Origin: Streptomyces liliiviolaceus
GTDB lineage: Bacteria > Actinomycetota > Actinomycetes > Streptomycetales > Streptomycetaceae
Direction of reading: 5' to 3'
Length of the DNA: 64,000 nt
Assembly (NCBI RefSeq): GCF_018070025.1
Contig: NZ_JAGPYQ010000001.1
Span: 3,720,001-3,784,000 of the forward strand
Shown: piece after piece, positions 28,621 through 37,124 of the stretch
How the letters are laid out: each line of letters begins with the position of its first letter
How positions within the stretch are numbered: position 1 is the stretch's first letter
The notes under the pieces: model-generated
Seen by the model: the letters and a program-made list of their open reading frames with translations, nothing else
The model's database searches: none
What the model was told of the DNA's origin: nothing
Position numbers and translations under genes: made by a program

Positions 28621-28700
28621 CGGGTACTTTCAGGGGGGCGTTCCCGGTTTGTGTTGTGCCGGGGGCGCCCGTTCTTTGTCTGCGGGTGCGTTGTGGCTGG

Positions 28701-28770
28701 TCGCGCAGTTCCCCGCGCCCCTAAAAGCAAAAGACAAAAGATTGCGCCGTTCCCCGCGCCCCTAGAAGCC
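28701..28770 (+). repeat. Two dispersed GC-rich repeat copies between convergent genes
   Basis: Copies at about 28701-28722 and 28742-28764 (CGCGCAGTTCCCCGCGCCCC and GCGCCGTTCCCCGCGCCCC), then degraded CGCGCCCCTGGAAGCCTGCGG. This fills the 190-base gap between the protease and the beta-galactosidase stops. Confidence 0.75.
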
Positions 28771-28809
28771 CGCGCCCCTGGAAGCCTGCGGCCTTGGGAG
28801 CCTGCGGGG

Positions 28810-30564
28810 CTACGGGGCGATGGGTGAGAGCGTTGGTGGGGGTGCTGAGTTTTCCAGTTCCAGTAGCCAGATCTCGTTGCGGCCCTGTTTCAGGGTCGGG
28901 CCCGGGATGTGGAGGGTCGGCTGGGGGCCCGTCGACCAGTAGCGGCCCAGGTTGAAGCCGTTCAGCCAGACGAAACCCCTGGTCCAGCCGGGGAGTTCCA
29001 GGCGGGCGTCCCCGGGGGCGGACACCGTGACCGTGCCCCGGTAGAGGCCGGGGGCGGGAGCCTCGGGCAGTGGCCCGAACGGCACCCCCGCCACCCCCGC
29101 GTCGAACGCGTCCAGCCGCAGCGCCCGCGCCCGCACCCCGTGCAGATACTGCCGTTCGTGCAGCACACCCCCCGTGATGCCCTTCGGCTCACCGGTCCGC
29201 GGCCCGTAGTTGACCCGCCCCAGCGACTCCACCCACAGGTCCACCCGCGCGGGGCCCGCGACCGGCTCCTTCAGCTCCGGCTCGTGCTCGGTGACCACCC
29301 CGGCCCGTACCCCGTCGACGTACACGACCGCCAGATCCCGCAGCCCCCGTACCGTCAGCGGATACGGGCGGCGCGGCCCCGGCACGTCGACGGTGTAGCG
29401 CACGAGCCCCCGGTCCACGTCCAGTTCCTCGAACGTGGGCGGTACGGGGGTCTCCGTCTCGGGGCTGCCGAGCGCGTCGAGTACGCCCTCAAGGGGCGCC
29501 CAGCCCGTCAGGTCCACGGTGGCGGGCGAGCCCAACGCGGGCGGCGCGGGCGGCAGTTCGGGGAGCAGGCCGTCCGCGTACGCGGCCAGGAGCGTGCGGA
29601 ACCGCCAGAACTTCTCCGTGGGGCGGCCCGCCTCGTCGATCGGCGCGTCGTAGTCGTACGACGTCACGTCCGGCTCCAGGACCCCGTCGTGCAGCGCGCC
29701 GCCGCCCCGGTTGGCACCCGCCCAGCCCGCGAAACTCGTACCGCCGTGCGCCATGTACAGGTTCACCGACGCCCCGCACTCCAGGATCTCCCGCAACGCC
29801 TCGGCCGCGTCCAGCGGATCACGTACCGCGTGCTCACCGCCCCAGTGGTCGAACCAGCCGCACCAGAACTCCATGCACATCAACGGCCCCGAAGGCCGGT
29901 GCCGGCGCAGCGCCCCGAAGGCCTCGCGTGCCTGCGAACCGAAGTTCACCGTCGCCAGTACGCCGTCCAGGGAGCCGCCCGTCAGCATGTGGTCCTCGGG
30001 GCCGTCCGACGTGAACAGCGGCACCCGTACGCCCTGCGCGCGCAGCAGTTCGGCGAGGCGGCGCAGATACACCCGGTCCGAGCCGTAACTGCCGTACTCG
30101 TTCTCCACCTGCACCATCACCACCGGGCCGCCGCGGTCGAACTGCCGGGGCACGATCTGCGGCAGCACCCGCGCGAACCACCGCTCCACCGGACCAAGGA
30201 ACCCCTCGTCCCGCGTCCGTATCCGCGCGCCCGGCCCCCCGGTCACCCAGTGCGGCAGCCCGCCGTTCTCCCACTCGGCACAGATGTACGGGCCCGGCCG
30301 CACGATCGCCCACAGCCCGGCCGCGTGCGCCGCGTCCAGGAACCTGCCCAGCGCGTCCACGTCCCGGAACACGCCAGGCGCCGGCTCGTGCAGATTCCAC
30401 GGGACGTACGTCTCCACACAGTTGAGGCCCATCGCCCGCAGCATCGCCAGCCGGTGCCCCCACTGCCCCTCGTGCACCCGGAAGTAGTGCAGCGCCCCCG
30501 ACAGCAGCCGCACCGGCCGCCCGTCCACCAGGAAATCGGTGTCCCCCACCGTGAACTCGCTCAT
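28810..30564 (-). CDS. Beta-galactosidase, glycoside hydrolase family 35
   Basis: 584-residue GH35 enzyme removing terminal beta-galactose. The frame runs further upstream, but the ATG at 30564 gives the family's start (FLVDGRPVRLLSGALHYFRV). The TIM barrel shows VETYVPWNLHEP and RPGPYICAEWENGGLPHW, then the acid/base Glu in VQVENEYGSYG and the nucleophile Glu in MEFWCGWFDHWG. GTSFAGWAG and the C-terminal jelly-roll with GFVWLNGFNLGRYW complete it. No signal peptide, so likely cytoplasmic, acting on imported oligosaccharides. It is divergent from an AraC-type regulator, which probably controls it. Confidence 0.93.
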   Translation of the reverse strand: MSEFTVGDTDFLVDGRPVRLLSGALHYFRVHEGQWGHRLAMLRAMGLNCVETYVPWNLHEPAPGVFRDVDALGRFLDAAHAAGLWAIVRPGPYICAEWENGGLPHWVTGGPGARIRTRDEGFLGPVERWFARVLPQIVPRQFDRGGPVVMVQVENEYGSYGSDRVYLRRLAELLRAQGVRVPLFTSDGPEDHMLTGGSLDGVLATVNFGSQAREAFGALRRHRPSGPLMCMEFWCGWFDHWGGEHAVRDPLDAAEALREILECGASVNLYMAHGGTSFAGWAGANRGGGALHDGVLEPDVTSYDYDAPIDEAGRPTEKFWRFRTLLAAYADGLLPELPPAPPALGSPATVDLTGWAPLEGVLDALGSPETETPVPPTFEELDVDRGLVRYTVDVPGPRRPYPLTVRGLRDLAVVYVDGVRAGVVTEHEPELKEPVAGPARVDLWVESLGRVNYGPRTGEPKGITGGVLHERQYLHGVRARALRLDAFDAGVAGVPFGPLPEAPAPGLYRGTVTVSAPGDARLELPGWTRGFVWLNGFNLGRYWSTGPQPTLHIPGPTLKQGRNEIWLLELENSAPPPTLSPIAP

Positions 30565-30636
30565 GCCCACCACCCTCAGCCCTGGCGGCGGCCCCGGTCC
30601 ATGGACAAAGATCGGCACCGGTTGGACGCAGTTCCG

Positions 30637-30657
30637 GACGGCACCGACGGTGCCGTC
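30637..30657. promoter_or_regulatory. 21-bp palindrome between the beta-galactosidase and AraC-type genes
   Basis: GACGGCACCG, one A, CGGTGCCGTC: two perfect ten-base arms. It lies 29 bases before the regulator ATG and 73 before the beta-galactosidase start. It could be an operator for either gene or a hairpin in the regulator's leader. AraC proteins usually bind direct repeats, so the true binder is open. Confidence 0.5.
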
Positions 30658-30685
30658 GGGGCAGCCCGTGGGAGGGAGACAGCGG

Positions 30686-31576
30686 ATGTACCACACCTGG
30701 ATGCGGTTCTTCACCCCCGGGCCCGCCCACCACCGACTCGGGCTCGTCTGCCTCGGCGTCGGGCTCCAGCACGGGACACTGCCCACCGTCGGACCCCGCA
30801 CCCTCGACCACCACGTCGCCGTCGTCGTCAGCACCGGCCGCGGCTGGTTCCGTACCCCCGACGGACGGCGCACCGCGGTCACCGCGCCCGCCCTGCTCTG
30901 GCTCACCCCCGGCGTACCGCACCACTACGGGCCCGACCCCGACACCGGCTGGGACGAGGCCTTCGTCGACTTCACCGGACCCACCGCCGACACCTACACC
31001 GAACTCGGCTACATCGAACCGCACCGGCCCGTCGTCGCCCTCTCCGACGCCGGCGCCGCCCGCGCCACCGTCGGCCGCATCGTGCGCGCCGCCCGCCGCG
31101 GCAACCCCCTCCTCGAAGTCGAGACCAGCGCCGCCGTCCACGAACTCCTCGTCACCCTGCGCCGCGCCCGCGCCGACACCGCCCCCGACGGCGAACAGGT
31201 CCTCCAGGCCCTCGCCCGTGACGCCTGCAAACCCCTCACCGTCGCCGACCACGCCACCCGGCACGGCATGACCCCCGCCGAACTGCGCACCGCCGTCCGC
31301 CGCGGCGCAGGCTGCAGCCCCAAGGACTACCTCCTCGGCATCCGCCTGGGCCGCGCCAAGGAACTCCTCGCCGCCACCGAACTCCCCGTCGCCGCCGTCG
31401 CCCGCCGCGTCGGCTACGACGACCCCGCCTACTTCTCCCGCCTGTTCACCCGCCGTGTCGGCATGGCACCCGTGCGCTTCCGGGAACAACAGGCCCACAC
31501 GGTCCCCGGCGGCTGGAGCGACCAGGTCCCCGATCCCGCCGATCCCCCGATCATCGGGAGGACCCCCACCGGCTGA
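30686..31576 (+). CDS. AraC-family transcriptional regulator
   Basis: 296 residues; the ATG at 30686 follows GGAGGGA. The N-terminal part is a cupin-like sugar-binding arm (GRGWFRTPDGRRTAVTAPALLWLTPG, then WDEAFVDFTGP). The C-terminal 100 residues hold two helix-turn-helices: KPLTVADHATRHGMTPAEL and LPVAAVARRVGYDDPAYFSR, ending RRVGMAPVRFRE. Divergent transcription and 121 bases of shared promoter with the GH35 gene argue that it controls galactoside use. Confidence 0.88.
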   Translation: MYHTWMRFFTPGPAHHRLGLVCLGVGLQHGTLPTVGPRTLDHHVAVVVSTGRGWFRTPDGRRTAVTAPALLWLTPGVPHHYGPDPDTGWDEAFVDFTGPTADTYTELGYIEPHRPVVALSDAGAARATVGRIVRAARRGNPLLEVETSAAVHELLVTLRRARADTAPDGEQVLQALARDACKPLTVADHATRHGMTPAELRTAVRRGAGCSPKDYLLGIRLGRAKELLAATELPVAAVARRVGYDDPAYFSRLFTRRVGMAPVRFREQQAHTVPGGWSDQVPDPADPPIIGRTPTG

Positions 31577-31601
31577 GGCACCCGACGTAGGGTTGGCCTC
31601 C

Positions 31602-32021
31602 ATGACCACCAGCAACACCGACAACAGCAGCGGCGCGGGCAGCGACGACAGCGCGGGCGCAGGCAACAGCGCGGGCACCGACCGTGGCGCGGGCAACAGT
31701 GGCACCACCGGTGCCATCGACCCCGCCGTCCGCGCCGACCTCGACCGGCTGCGCGAGAGCATCGACAACATCGACGCCGCCGTCGTCCACATGCTCGCCG
31801 AGCGCTTCAAATGCACCCAGCAGGTCGGCCACCTCAAAGCGGCCCACCAACTGCCGCCCGCCGACCCCTCCCGCGAGGCCCAGCAGATCGCCAGACTCCG
31901 GCGACTGGCCGAAAACGCCAACCTCGACCCGGCGTTCGCGGAAAAACTGCTGAACTTCATCATCGCCGAGGTCATCCGCCATCACGAACGCATCGCGGAG
32001 GACACCAACACCCGCCCATGA
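31602..32021 (+). CDS. Chorismate mutase, AroQ class
   Basis: 139 residues. Turns chorismate into prephenate for Phe/Tyr synthesis. The AroQ helical core starts at about residue 40: DLDRLRESIDNIDAAVVHML, then AERFKCTQQVGHLKAAHQLPP (the Arg/Lys of the active site), REAQQIARLRRLAE and KLLNFIIAEVIRHHERIAED. The first 38 residues are a Ser/Gly/Asn/Asp-rich low-complexity tail that is probably disordered. No signal peptide. It lies 25 bases after the AraC gene on the same strand, but is unrelated in function. Confidence 0.9.
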   Translation: MTTSNTDNSSGAGSDDSAGAGNSAGTDRGAGNSGTTGAIDPAVRADLDRLRESIDNIDAAVVHMLAERFKCTQQVGHLKAAHQLPPADPSREAQQIARLRRLAENANLDPAFAEKLLNFIIAEVIRHHERIAEDTNTRP

Positions 32022-32173
32022 CCACTCCCGGCCCCCGGCGCGCACCCGTTCTCCGGCCGTTGTGAGCCCTGCCCCCTCGGCGTGCGCGCCGAAATGAGGC
32101 ATCCTGCGCTCAGCACTCCCTGTCAGTCGGTTCGGACTTAAGCTGGTTGGTCCAAGCGAGGGGACTTCGCTCC

Positions 32174-32686
32174 ATGCCGTCGGATGCCAAGATCCTCATA
32201 GTGGACGACCACGAGGACACGCTCTACGCCCTGGAAAGCGCCCTGGCCCCCCTCGGCTACCAGCTGACCCGGGCGACCAGCGGCGACGAAGCGCTGAAGG
32301 AAGTCCTGCGCGGCCAGGTCGGCCTGCTGCTGCTCGACGTGCACATGCCCGGCGTCAGCGGCCTCGACGTCGTCCGCTACATGCAGGGCGTCGAACAGAC
32401 CCAGCTCATCCCGATCGTCCTCGTCACCGGATTCGGCCCCAGCACCGCACTCGCCTCCGCCGCGTTCCGCCTCGGCGTCGCCGACCTCGTCATGAAACCC
32501 ATAGACCCCTGGACCCTGCGCACGAAAGTCCGCTACCTCTACGACTCCCACCAGCGGTACCGGTCCATGGAGAGGGAGGTCCGCGAACTGAGGGCCCTGG
32601 TGAAGGAACCCACCGCCCACTACGACCCCCCGATCACCGCCCAGCGCCCCGCTCCCCGCAGACAGGAACAGGGCCGCACGGCGTAG
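32174..32686 (+). CDS. Receiver-only response regulator
   Basis: 170 residues. A CheY-like receiver with the acid pair in VDDHED (residues 10-15), phospho-acceptor Asp55 in LLLLDVHMPG, Thr in VLVTGFG and Lys in VMKPID. No DNA-binding domain follows, only a helix (DSHQRYRSMEREVRELRALV) and a basic Pro/Arg tail. Such proteins act by protein contact or phosphate relay. No kinase gene is nearby. It starts at the ATG 32174; 152 bases before it are free of genes. Confidence 0.85.
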   Translation: MPSDAKILIVDDHEDTLYALESALAPLGYQLTRATSGDEALKEVLRGQVGLLLLDVHMPGVSGLDVVRYMQGVEQTQLIPIVLVTGFGPSTALASAAFRLGVADLVMKPIDPWTLRTKVRYLYDSHQRYRSMEREVRELRALVKEPTAHYDPPITAQRPAPRRQEQGRTA

Positions 32687-32765
32687 GCGCCCCGCACCCC
32701 GGCGCACAGCCGCCATACCGGGCCGCCCCTGTGCCGAGCCCCGCCCATCAGGCAGCATGGCACCC

Positions 32766-35291
32766 ATGTCCGTACTGACGCGCGACGAAGCGCAGACCCG
32801 TGCCACACTCCTCGACGTCCACCGCTACGAGATCGCACTCGACCTGACGCGCGGCGACGAGACGTTCCACTCCCACACCACCATCACCTTCACGGTCCGC
32901 GGCGACCAGGGCGGGAAACACGATGGGGGCCACGGTGGCAGGGACACCTTCGTCGAGCTCAAGCCCGCCGAACTGCACTCCGTCACGCTCGACGGACACC
33001 CCCTCGACCCGGCGACGCTCCACGAGAACCGGCTCCCCCTCACCGGCCTCACCGCGGGCACCCACGAACTGACCGTCGACGCCGACATGCGCTACTCCCG
33101 CACCGGCGAAGGCATGCACCGCTTCACCGACCCCACCGACGGCGAGACCTACCTCTACACCCAGCTGTTCATGGAGGACGTCCAGCGCGTCTTCGCCGCC
33201 TTCGACCAGCCCGACCTCAAGTCGGTCTTCGAACTCACCGTCACGGCCCCCGACAACTGGACCGTCCTCACCAACAGCGTCACCACCCGCACCGACGACG
33301 GCACCTGGCAGGCCGCACCCACCCCGCTCATCTCCACCTACCTCGTCGCCGTCGCCGCCGGACCCTGGCACTCCGTACGCACCGAACACCGCGGCCTGCC
33401 CTTCGGCATCCACTGCCGCCGCTCCCTCGCCCCCCACCTCGAAGCCGACGCCGAGGAGATCCTCGACATCACCCGCGCCTGCTTCGACCGCTACCACGAG
33501 AAGTTCGAGGAGCCCTACCCCTTCGACTCCTACGACCAGGCGTTCGTCCCCGAATTCAACGCCGGCGCCATGGAGAACCCCGGACTCGTCACCTTCCGCG
33601 ACGAATTCGTCTACCGCTCCGCCGTCACCGACACCGAACGCCAGACCCGCGCCATGGTCATCGCCCACGAGATGGCCCACATGTGGTTCGGCGACCTCGT
33701 CACCCTGCGCTGGTGGGACGACATCTGGCTCAACGAGTCCTTCGCCGAGTACATGGGCTACCAGACCCTCACCGAGGCCACCCGCTTCACCGGCACCTGG
33801 ACCGACTTCGGCATCGTCCGCAAGGCCTGGGGCTACGACGCCGACCAGCGCCCCTCCACCCACCCCGTCGCCCCCGACCCCGAAGCCGTCCCCGACACCG
33901 CCTCCGCACTCCTCAACTTCGACGGCATCTCCTACGCCAAGGGCGCCTCCGCCCTGCGCCAACTCGTCGCCTGGCTCGGCGAGAAGGACTTCCTCACCGG
34001 CATCAACACCCACTTCGCCCGCCACAAGTTCGCCAACGCCACCCTCGCCGACTTCATCGAATCCCTCGCCGCCGCCACCGAACGCGACGTCCACGCCTGG
34101 GCCGAATCCTGGCTGCGCACCACCGGCGTCGACACCCTCACCGCGACCGTCACCGCCCAGCCGGGGGAGTGGACCCTCACCGTCGACCGGGCCGGCAGCC
34201 GCCCCCACCGCATCAACGTCGGCGTCTACGACCGCGACCTCGGCGGCGACCGCGCCCTCGTCCTGCGCGAACGCTACGAGACCGACATCCCGCACGACGG
34301 GCCGGCCGCGCCCCGCCCCGGCACCCGCCCCGCCCTCGTCGTCCCGAACGACCACGACCTCACCTACGCCAAGATCCGCCTCGACGACGACTCCGAGAAA
34401 ACCGTCCTGCGCGGCATCTCCGGCGTCCCCGACGCCCTCACCCGGGCCGTCCTGTGGAACACCCTGCGCGACATGGTCCGCGACGGCGACCTCGACCCCG
34501 CCGCCTACCTGGACACCGTCCGCGCCCACCTCCCCGAGGAGACCGACCTCGCCATCGTCCAGGGCGTCCTCGCCTTCGCCGCCGGCCAGGTCGCCGACCG
34601 CTACCTCCCCGCCGACGACCGGCCCGCCGCCCTCACCACCCTCACCTCACTGGGCCGCGACCTGCTCCGCCGTACCGAGGACGGCGACCACCCGGGACTG
34701 CGCCTCCTCGCCGTACGCCACCTCATCGACGTCGCCGCCCAGCCCGACACCATCAGCGCCTGGCTCTCCGAGGGCATCGTCCCCGGCGGACCCGAACTCG
34801 ACCCCGAACTGCGCTGGCGCATCCTCGGCCGCCTCGCCGTCCTCGGTGCCGTCGACGACGCCGTCATCGACGCCGAACTCGTCCAGGACCCCAGCGCCAC
34901 CGGTCAGGAGGGCGCCGCCCGCTGCCGGGCCGCGCTGCCCGACCCGGCCGCCAAGCAGGCCGCGTGGGAGGCGATGTTCACCGGCGACGACCTGTCGAAC
35001 TACCTGTTCACCGCCACCGCCCGCGGCTTCTGGCAGCCCGAACAGGCCGATCTGGTACGGGAGTTCGTGCCGCGGTACTTCGAGGACGCCGTCGCCGTCG
35101 CGGCGCGCCGGGGGCCGGCCATCGCCGACGCGGCGGGGCGGTGGGCGTTCCCCGCGTACGCCATCGACGCCGAGACCCTCGCCCTCGGTGAACGCTGCCT
35201 CGCCGAGGCGGGGCCGAGCCCGTCGCTGTCCCGCAAACTGACGGACCAACTGGACGACCTGGCCCGCGCGTTGCGCTCACGCGGGCGGTAG
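32766..35291 (+). CDS. pepN: Aminopeptidase N, M1 family
   Basis: About 841 residues from the ATG at 32766 (an in-frame ATG at 32757 is possible). Cytoplasmic zinc aminopeptidase. Motifs are the exopeptidase signature GAMENPG and the zinc site HEMAH at 301-305 with Glu324 in NESFAEY (HExxH-x18-E). The catalytic domain follows an N-terminal beta domain (YEIALDLTRGDETF). The C-terminal ERAP1-like helical domain ends LTDQLDDLARALRSRG. Length and gene order match the Streptomyces pepN of this locus. A dispersed-repeat cluster follows its stop. Confidence 0.95.
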   Translation: MSVLTRDEAQTRATLLDVHRYEIALDLTRGDETFHSHTTITFTVRGDQGGKHDGGHGGRDTFVELKPAELHSVTLDGHPLDPATLHENRLPLTGLTAGTHELTVDADMRYSRTGEGMHRFTDPTDGETYLYTQLFMEDVQRVFAAFDQPDLKSVFELTVTAPDNWTVLTNSVTTRTDDGTWQAAPTPLISTYLVAVAAGPWHSVRTEHRGLPFGIHCRRSLAPHLEADAEEILDITRACFDRYHEKFEEPYPFDSYDQAFVPEFNAGAMENPGLVTFRDEFVYRSAVTDTERQTRAMVIAHEMAHMWFGDLVTLRWWDDIWLNESFAEYMGYQTLTEATRFTGTWTDFGIVRKAWGYDADQRPSTHPVAPDPEAVPDTASALLNFDGISYAKGASALRQLVAWLGEKDFLTGINTHFARHKFANATLADFIESLAAATERDVHAWAESWLRTTGVDTLTATVTAQPGEWTLTVDRAGSRPHRINVGVYDRDLGGDRALVLRERYETDIPHDGPAAPRPGTRPALVVPNDHDLTYAKIRLDDDSEKTVLRGISGVPDALTRAVLWNTLRDMVRDGDLDPAAYLDTVRAHLPEETDLAIVQGVLAFAAGQVADRYLPADDRPAALTTLTSLGRDLLRRTEDGDHPGLRLLAVRHLIDVAAQPDTISAWLSEGIVPGGPELDPELRWRILGRLAVLGAVDDAVIDAELVQDPSATGQEGAARCRAALPDPAAKQAAWEAMFTGDDLSNYLFTATARGFWQPEQADLVREFVPRYFEDAVAVAARRGPAIADAAGRWAFPAYAIDAETLALGERCLAEAGPSPSLSRKLTDQLDDLARALRSRGR

Positions 35292-35387
35292 CGCGGCGCT
35301 AGCGGGCGCGGGGTTCGGAGCGCGTCCGTCTGCGGGCCGGTGGGGCGGGTCGCGCGCCTGTCCGTCTGCGGCCCGGTGGGGGCGGGT

Positions 35388-35600
35388 CGCGCAGTTCCCC
35401 GCGCCCCTGAAAGCGGGGCTGCGCCCCTGCTTTCAGCCGGCGACGCGGCCTTCTGCCTTCAGGGGCGCGGGGAACGGCGCAGTCTTTTGTCTTTGAGGGG
35501 CGCGGGGAACGGTCTTGCCTTCTGCCTTTAGGGGCGCGGGGAACGGCGCAGTCTTTTCGCCCTTTAGGGGCGCGGGGAACTGCGCGGCCAGCCCCCACCG
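35388..35600. repeat. Cluster of five dispersed GC-rich repeats with a hairpin
   Basis: One forward copy at about 35388-35409 and four reversed copies at about 35461, 35497, 35530 and 35566. Between them, CTGAAAGC at 35407 and GCTTTCAG at 35429 make a stem with GGGGC/GCCCC inside. The reversed copies are separated by short A/T-containing spacers such as CAGTCTTTTGTCTTTGA. The whole gap 35292-35741 shows these repeats and no gene; they probably end pepN transcription. Confidence 0.8.
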
Positions 35601-35741
35601 GCCCGCACCCACCCACCGGCCGACGGGACCCCCCCGGGCCAAAAGCCACCACCACACTTTCGGGTACCGATCACCCAACTCCCTGCGCGCCGAGCGGAAC
35701 GCGACAACGCTGAGAACCCCGTCCCGCGCCCCGGAGACCCC

Positions 35742-37124
35742 ATGAGCACAACCCTCGCCTCAGGCCCCCAAGGCCCGGACAACCTGCGCCCCTTGCTCGA
35801 CACCGTGCTCGACGCACTGAAGTCGGGCGCGGCCACCCGCACAGGCCCCCTCCCCACCGGCGGCCCCCCGGACGTCGCCGCCCGCCTCCGCGAAGCCCTG
35901 GGCGACCCCCTCCCCGAGCACGGCGACGACAACGCCCTCCACACCCTCGTACACGCCTTCACCGCGGGCGCCGCGGACCCCGCCCACCCCCTCTGCACGG
36001 CCCACCTCCACTGCCCGCCCCTCGCCGTCGCCACCGCCGCCGACCTCGCCGCCTCCGCCCTCAACCCCTCCCTCGACTCCTGGGACCAGGCCCCGGCCGC
36101 CTCCGAACTGGAAGCCCTCGTCACCCGGGCGCTGGCCGCCGAGGTCTATCCCTCCACCGAAACAGCCGTCACCCCCGACGCCCTCGTCACCACCGGCGGC
36201 ACCGAATCCAACCAACTCGCCCTCCTCCTCGCCCGCGAGCAGCACGCCCACGTGCGACTCGTCCAGGCGGAGAACGCCCACCACTCCCTCCACCGCGCCA
36301 CCTGGCTCCTCGGCCTCCCCGAACCGCTCACCGTGCCCGCCCCCGCCGGCACCATGGACCCCGCCGCCCTCGACCAGGCCCTCACCGCCCTCGGCGGCCC
36401 ACCCGGCACCGTCCTCGTCGCCGCCACCGCGGGCACCACCGACGCCGGCCTCATCGACCCGCTCCCCGACATCGCCGGCATCTGCGAGACCCACGGCGCC
36501 CGCCTCCACATCGACGCCGCCTACGGCGGAGGCCTCCTCCTCAGCGACCGCCACCGCCCCAAACTCGACGGCCTCACCCGCGCCCACACCGTCACCCTCG
36601 ACCTCCACAAACTCGGCTGGCAACCCGTCGCCGCAGGCCTCATCGCCGTCCGCGACCCCCACGACCTGCACGCACTCACTCACCACGCCGACTACCTCAA
36701 CGCCGACGACGACACCGAAGCCGGCCTCCCCGACCTCCTCGGCCGCTCCCTGCGCACCACCCGCCGCGCCGACATCCTCAAGATCGCCGTCACCCTCAGG
36801 ACCCTCGGCCGCCAAGGGCTCGGCGCACTCGTCGACCAGGTCTGCGCCCACGCCACCGCACTCGCCGAACTCATCGACGTACACCCGCACTTCGAGCTCT
36901 ACGACCGGCCCACCATCAGCACCGTCCTCTTCCGCCCCACCCACGCCACCGACACCACCGTCGCCGACGCCCGCCGCACCCTCCTCACCCAGGGCCACGC
37001 CGTCCTCGGCCGCGCCCGCGTCGACAACCGCCTCTGGTTCAAAGCCACCCTGCTCAACCCGCACACCCGACGCGACGACCTCGCCGCGCTCCTGAAACTG
37101 GTGGAAGGACACACCGCCCGATGA
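35742..37124 (+). CDS. PLP-dependent group II decarboxylase, siderophore DesA-like
   Basis: 460 residues. It is in the family of lysine, diaminobutyrate and aromatic amino-acid decarboxylases. The PLP lysine is K290 in LDLHKLGWQP, with the Asp of the cofactor ring in HIDAAYGGGLL. Segments HCPPLAVATAADLAASALNPS, TTGGTESNQLALLLARE and FKATLLNPHTRRDDL are like DesA (lysine decarboxylase of desferrioxamine synthesis) but not identical; ornithine or diaminobutyrate could be the substrate. It overlaps the N-hydroxylase gene by four bases (ATGA), so both act in one path: amino acid to diamine to N-hydroxydiamine. No iron-box (TTAGGTTAGGCTCACCTAA type) is visible upstream. Confidence 0.82.
   Translation: MSTTLASGPQGPDNLRPLLDTVLDALKSGAATRTGPLPTGGPPDVAARLREALGDPLPEHGDDNALHTLVHAFTAGAADPAHPLCTAHLHCPPLAVATAADLAASALNPSLDSWDQAPAASELEALVTRALAAEVYPSTETAVTPDALVTTGGTESNQLALLLAREQHAHVRLVQAENAHHSLHRATWLLGLPEPLTVPAPAGTMDPAALDQALTALGGPPGTVLVAATAGTTDAGLIDPLPDIAGICETHGARLHIDAAYGGGLLLSDRHRPKLDGLTRAHTVTLDLHKLGWQPVAAGLIAVRDPHDLHALTHHADYLNADDDTEAGLPDLLGRSLRTTRRADILKIAVTLRTLGRQGLGALVDQVCAHATALAELIDVHPHFELYDRPTISTVLFRPTHATDTTVADARRTLLTQGHAVLGRARVDNRLWFKATLLNPHTRRDDLAALLKLVEGHTAR

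Noticed and set aside
35600..35741. Iron box (DmdR/IdeR site) before the siderophore-like pair
   Set aside because: No sequence resembling TTAGGTTAGGCTCACCTAA is present near the start.
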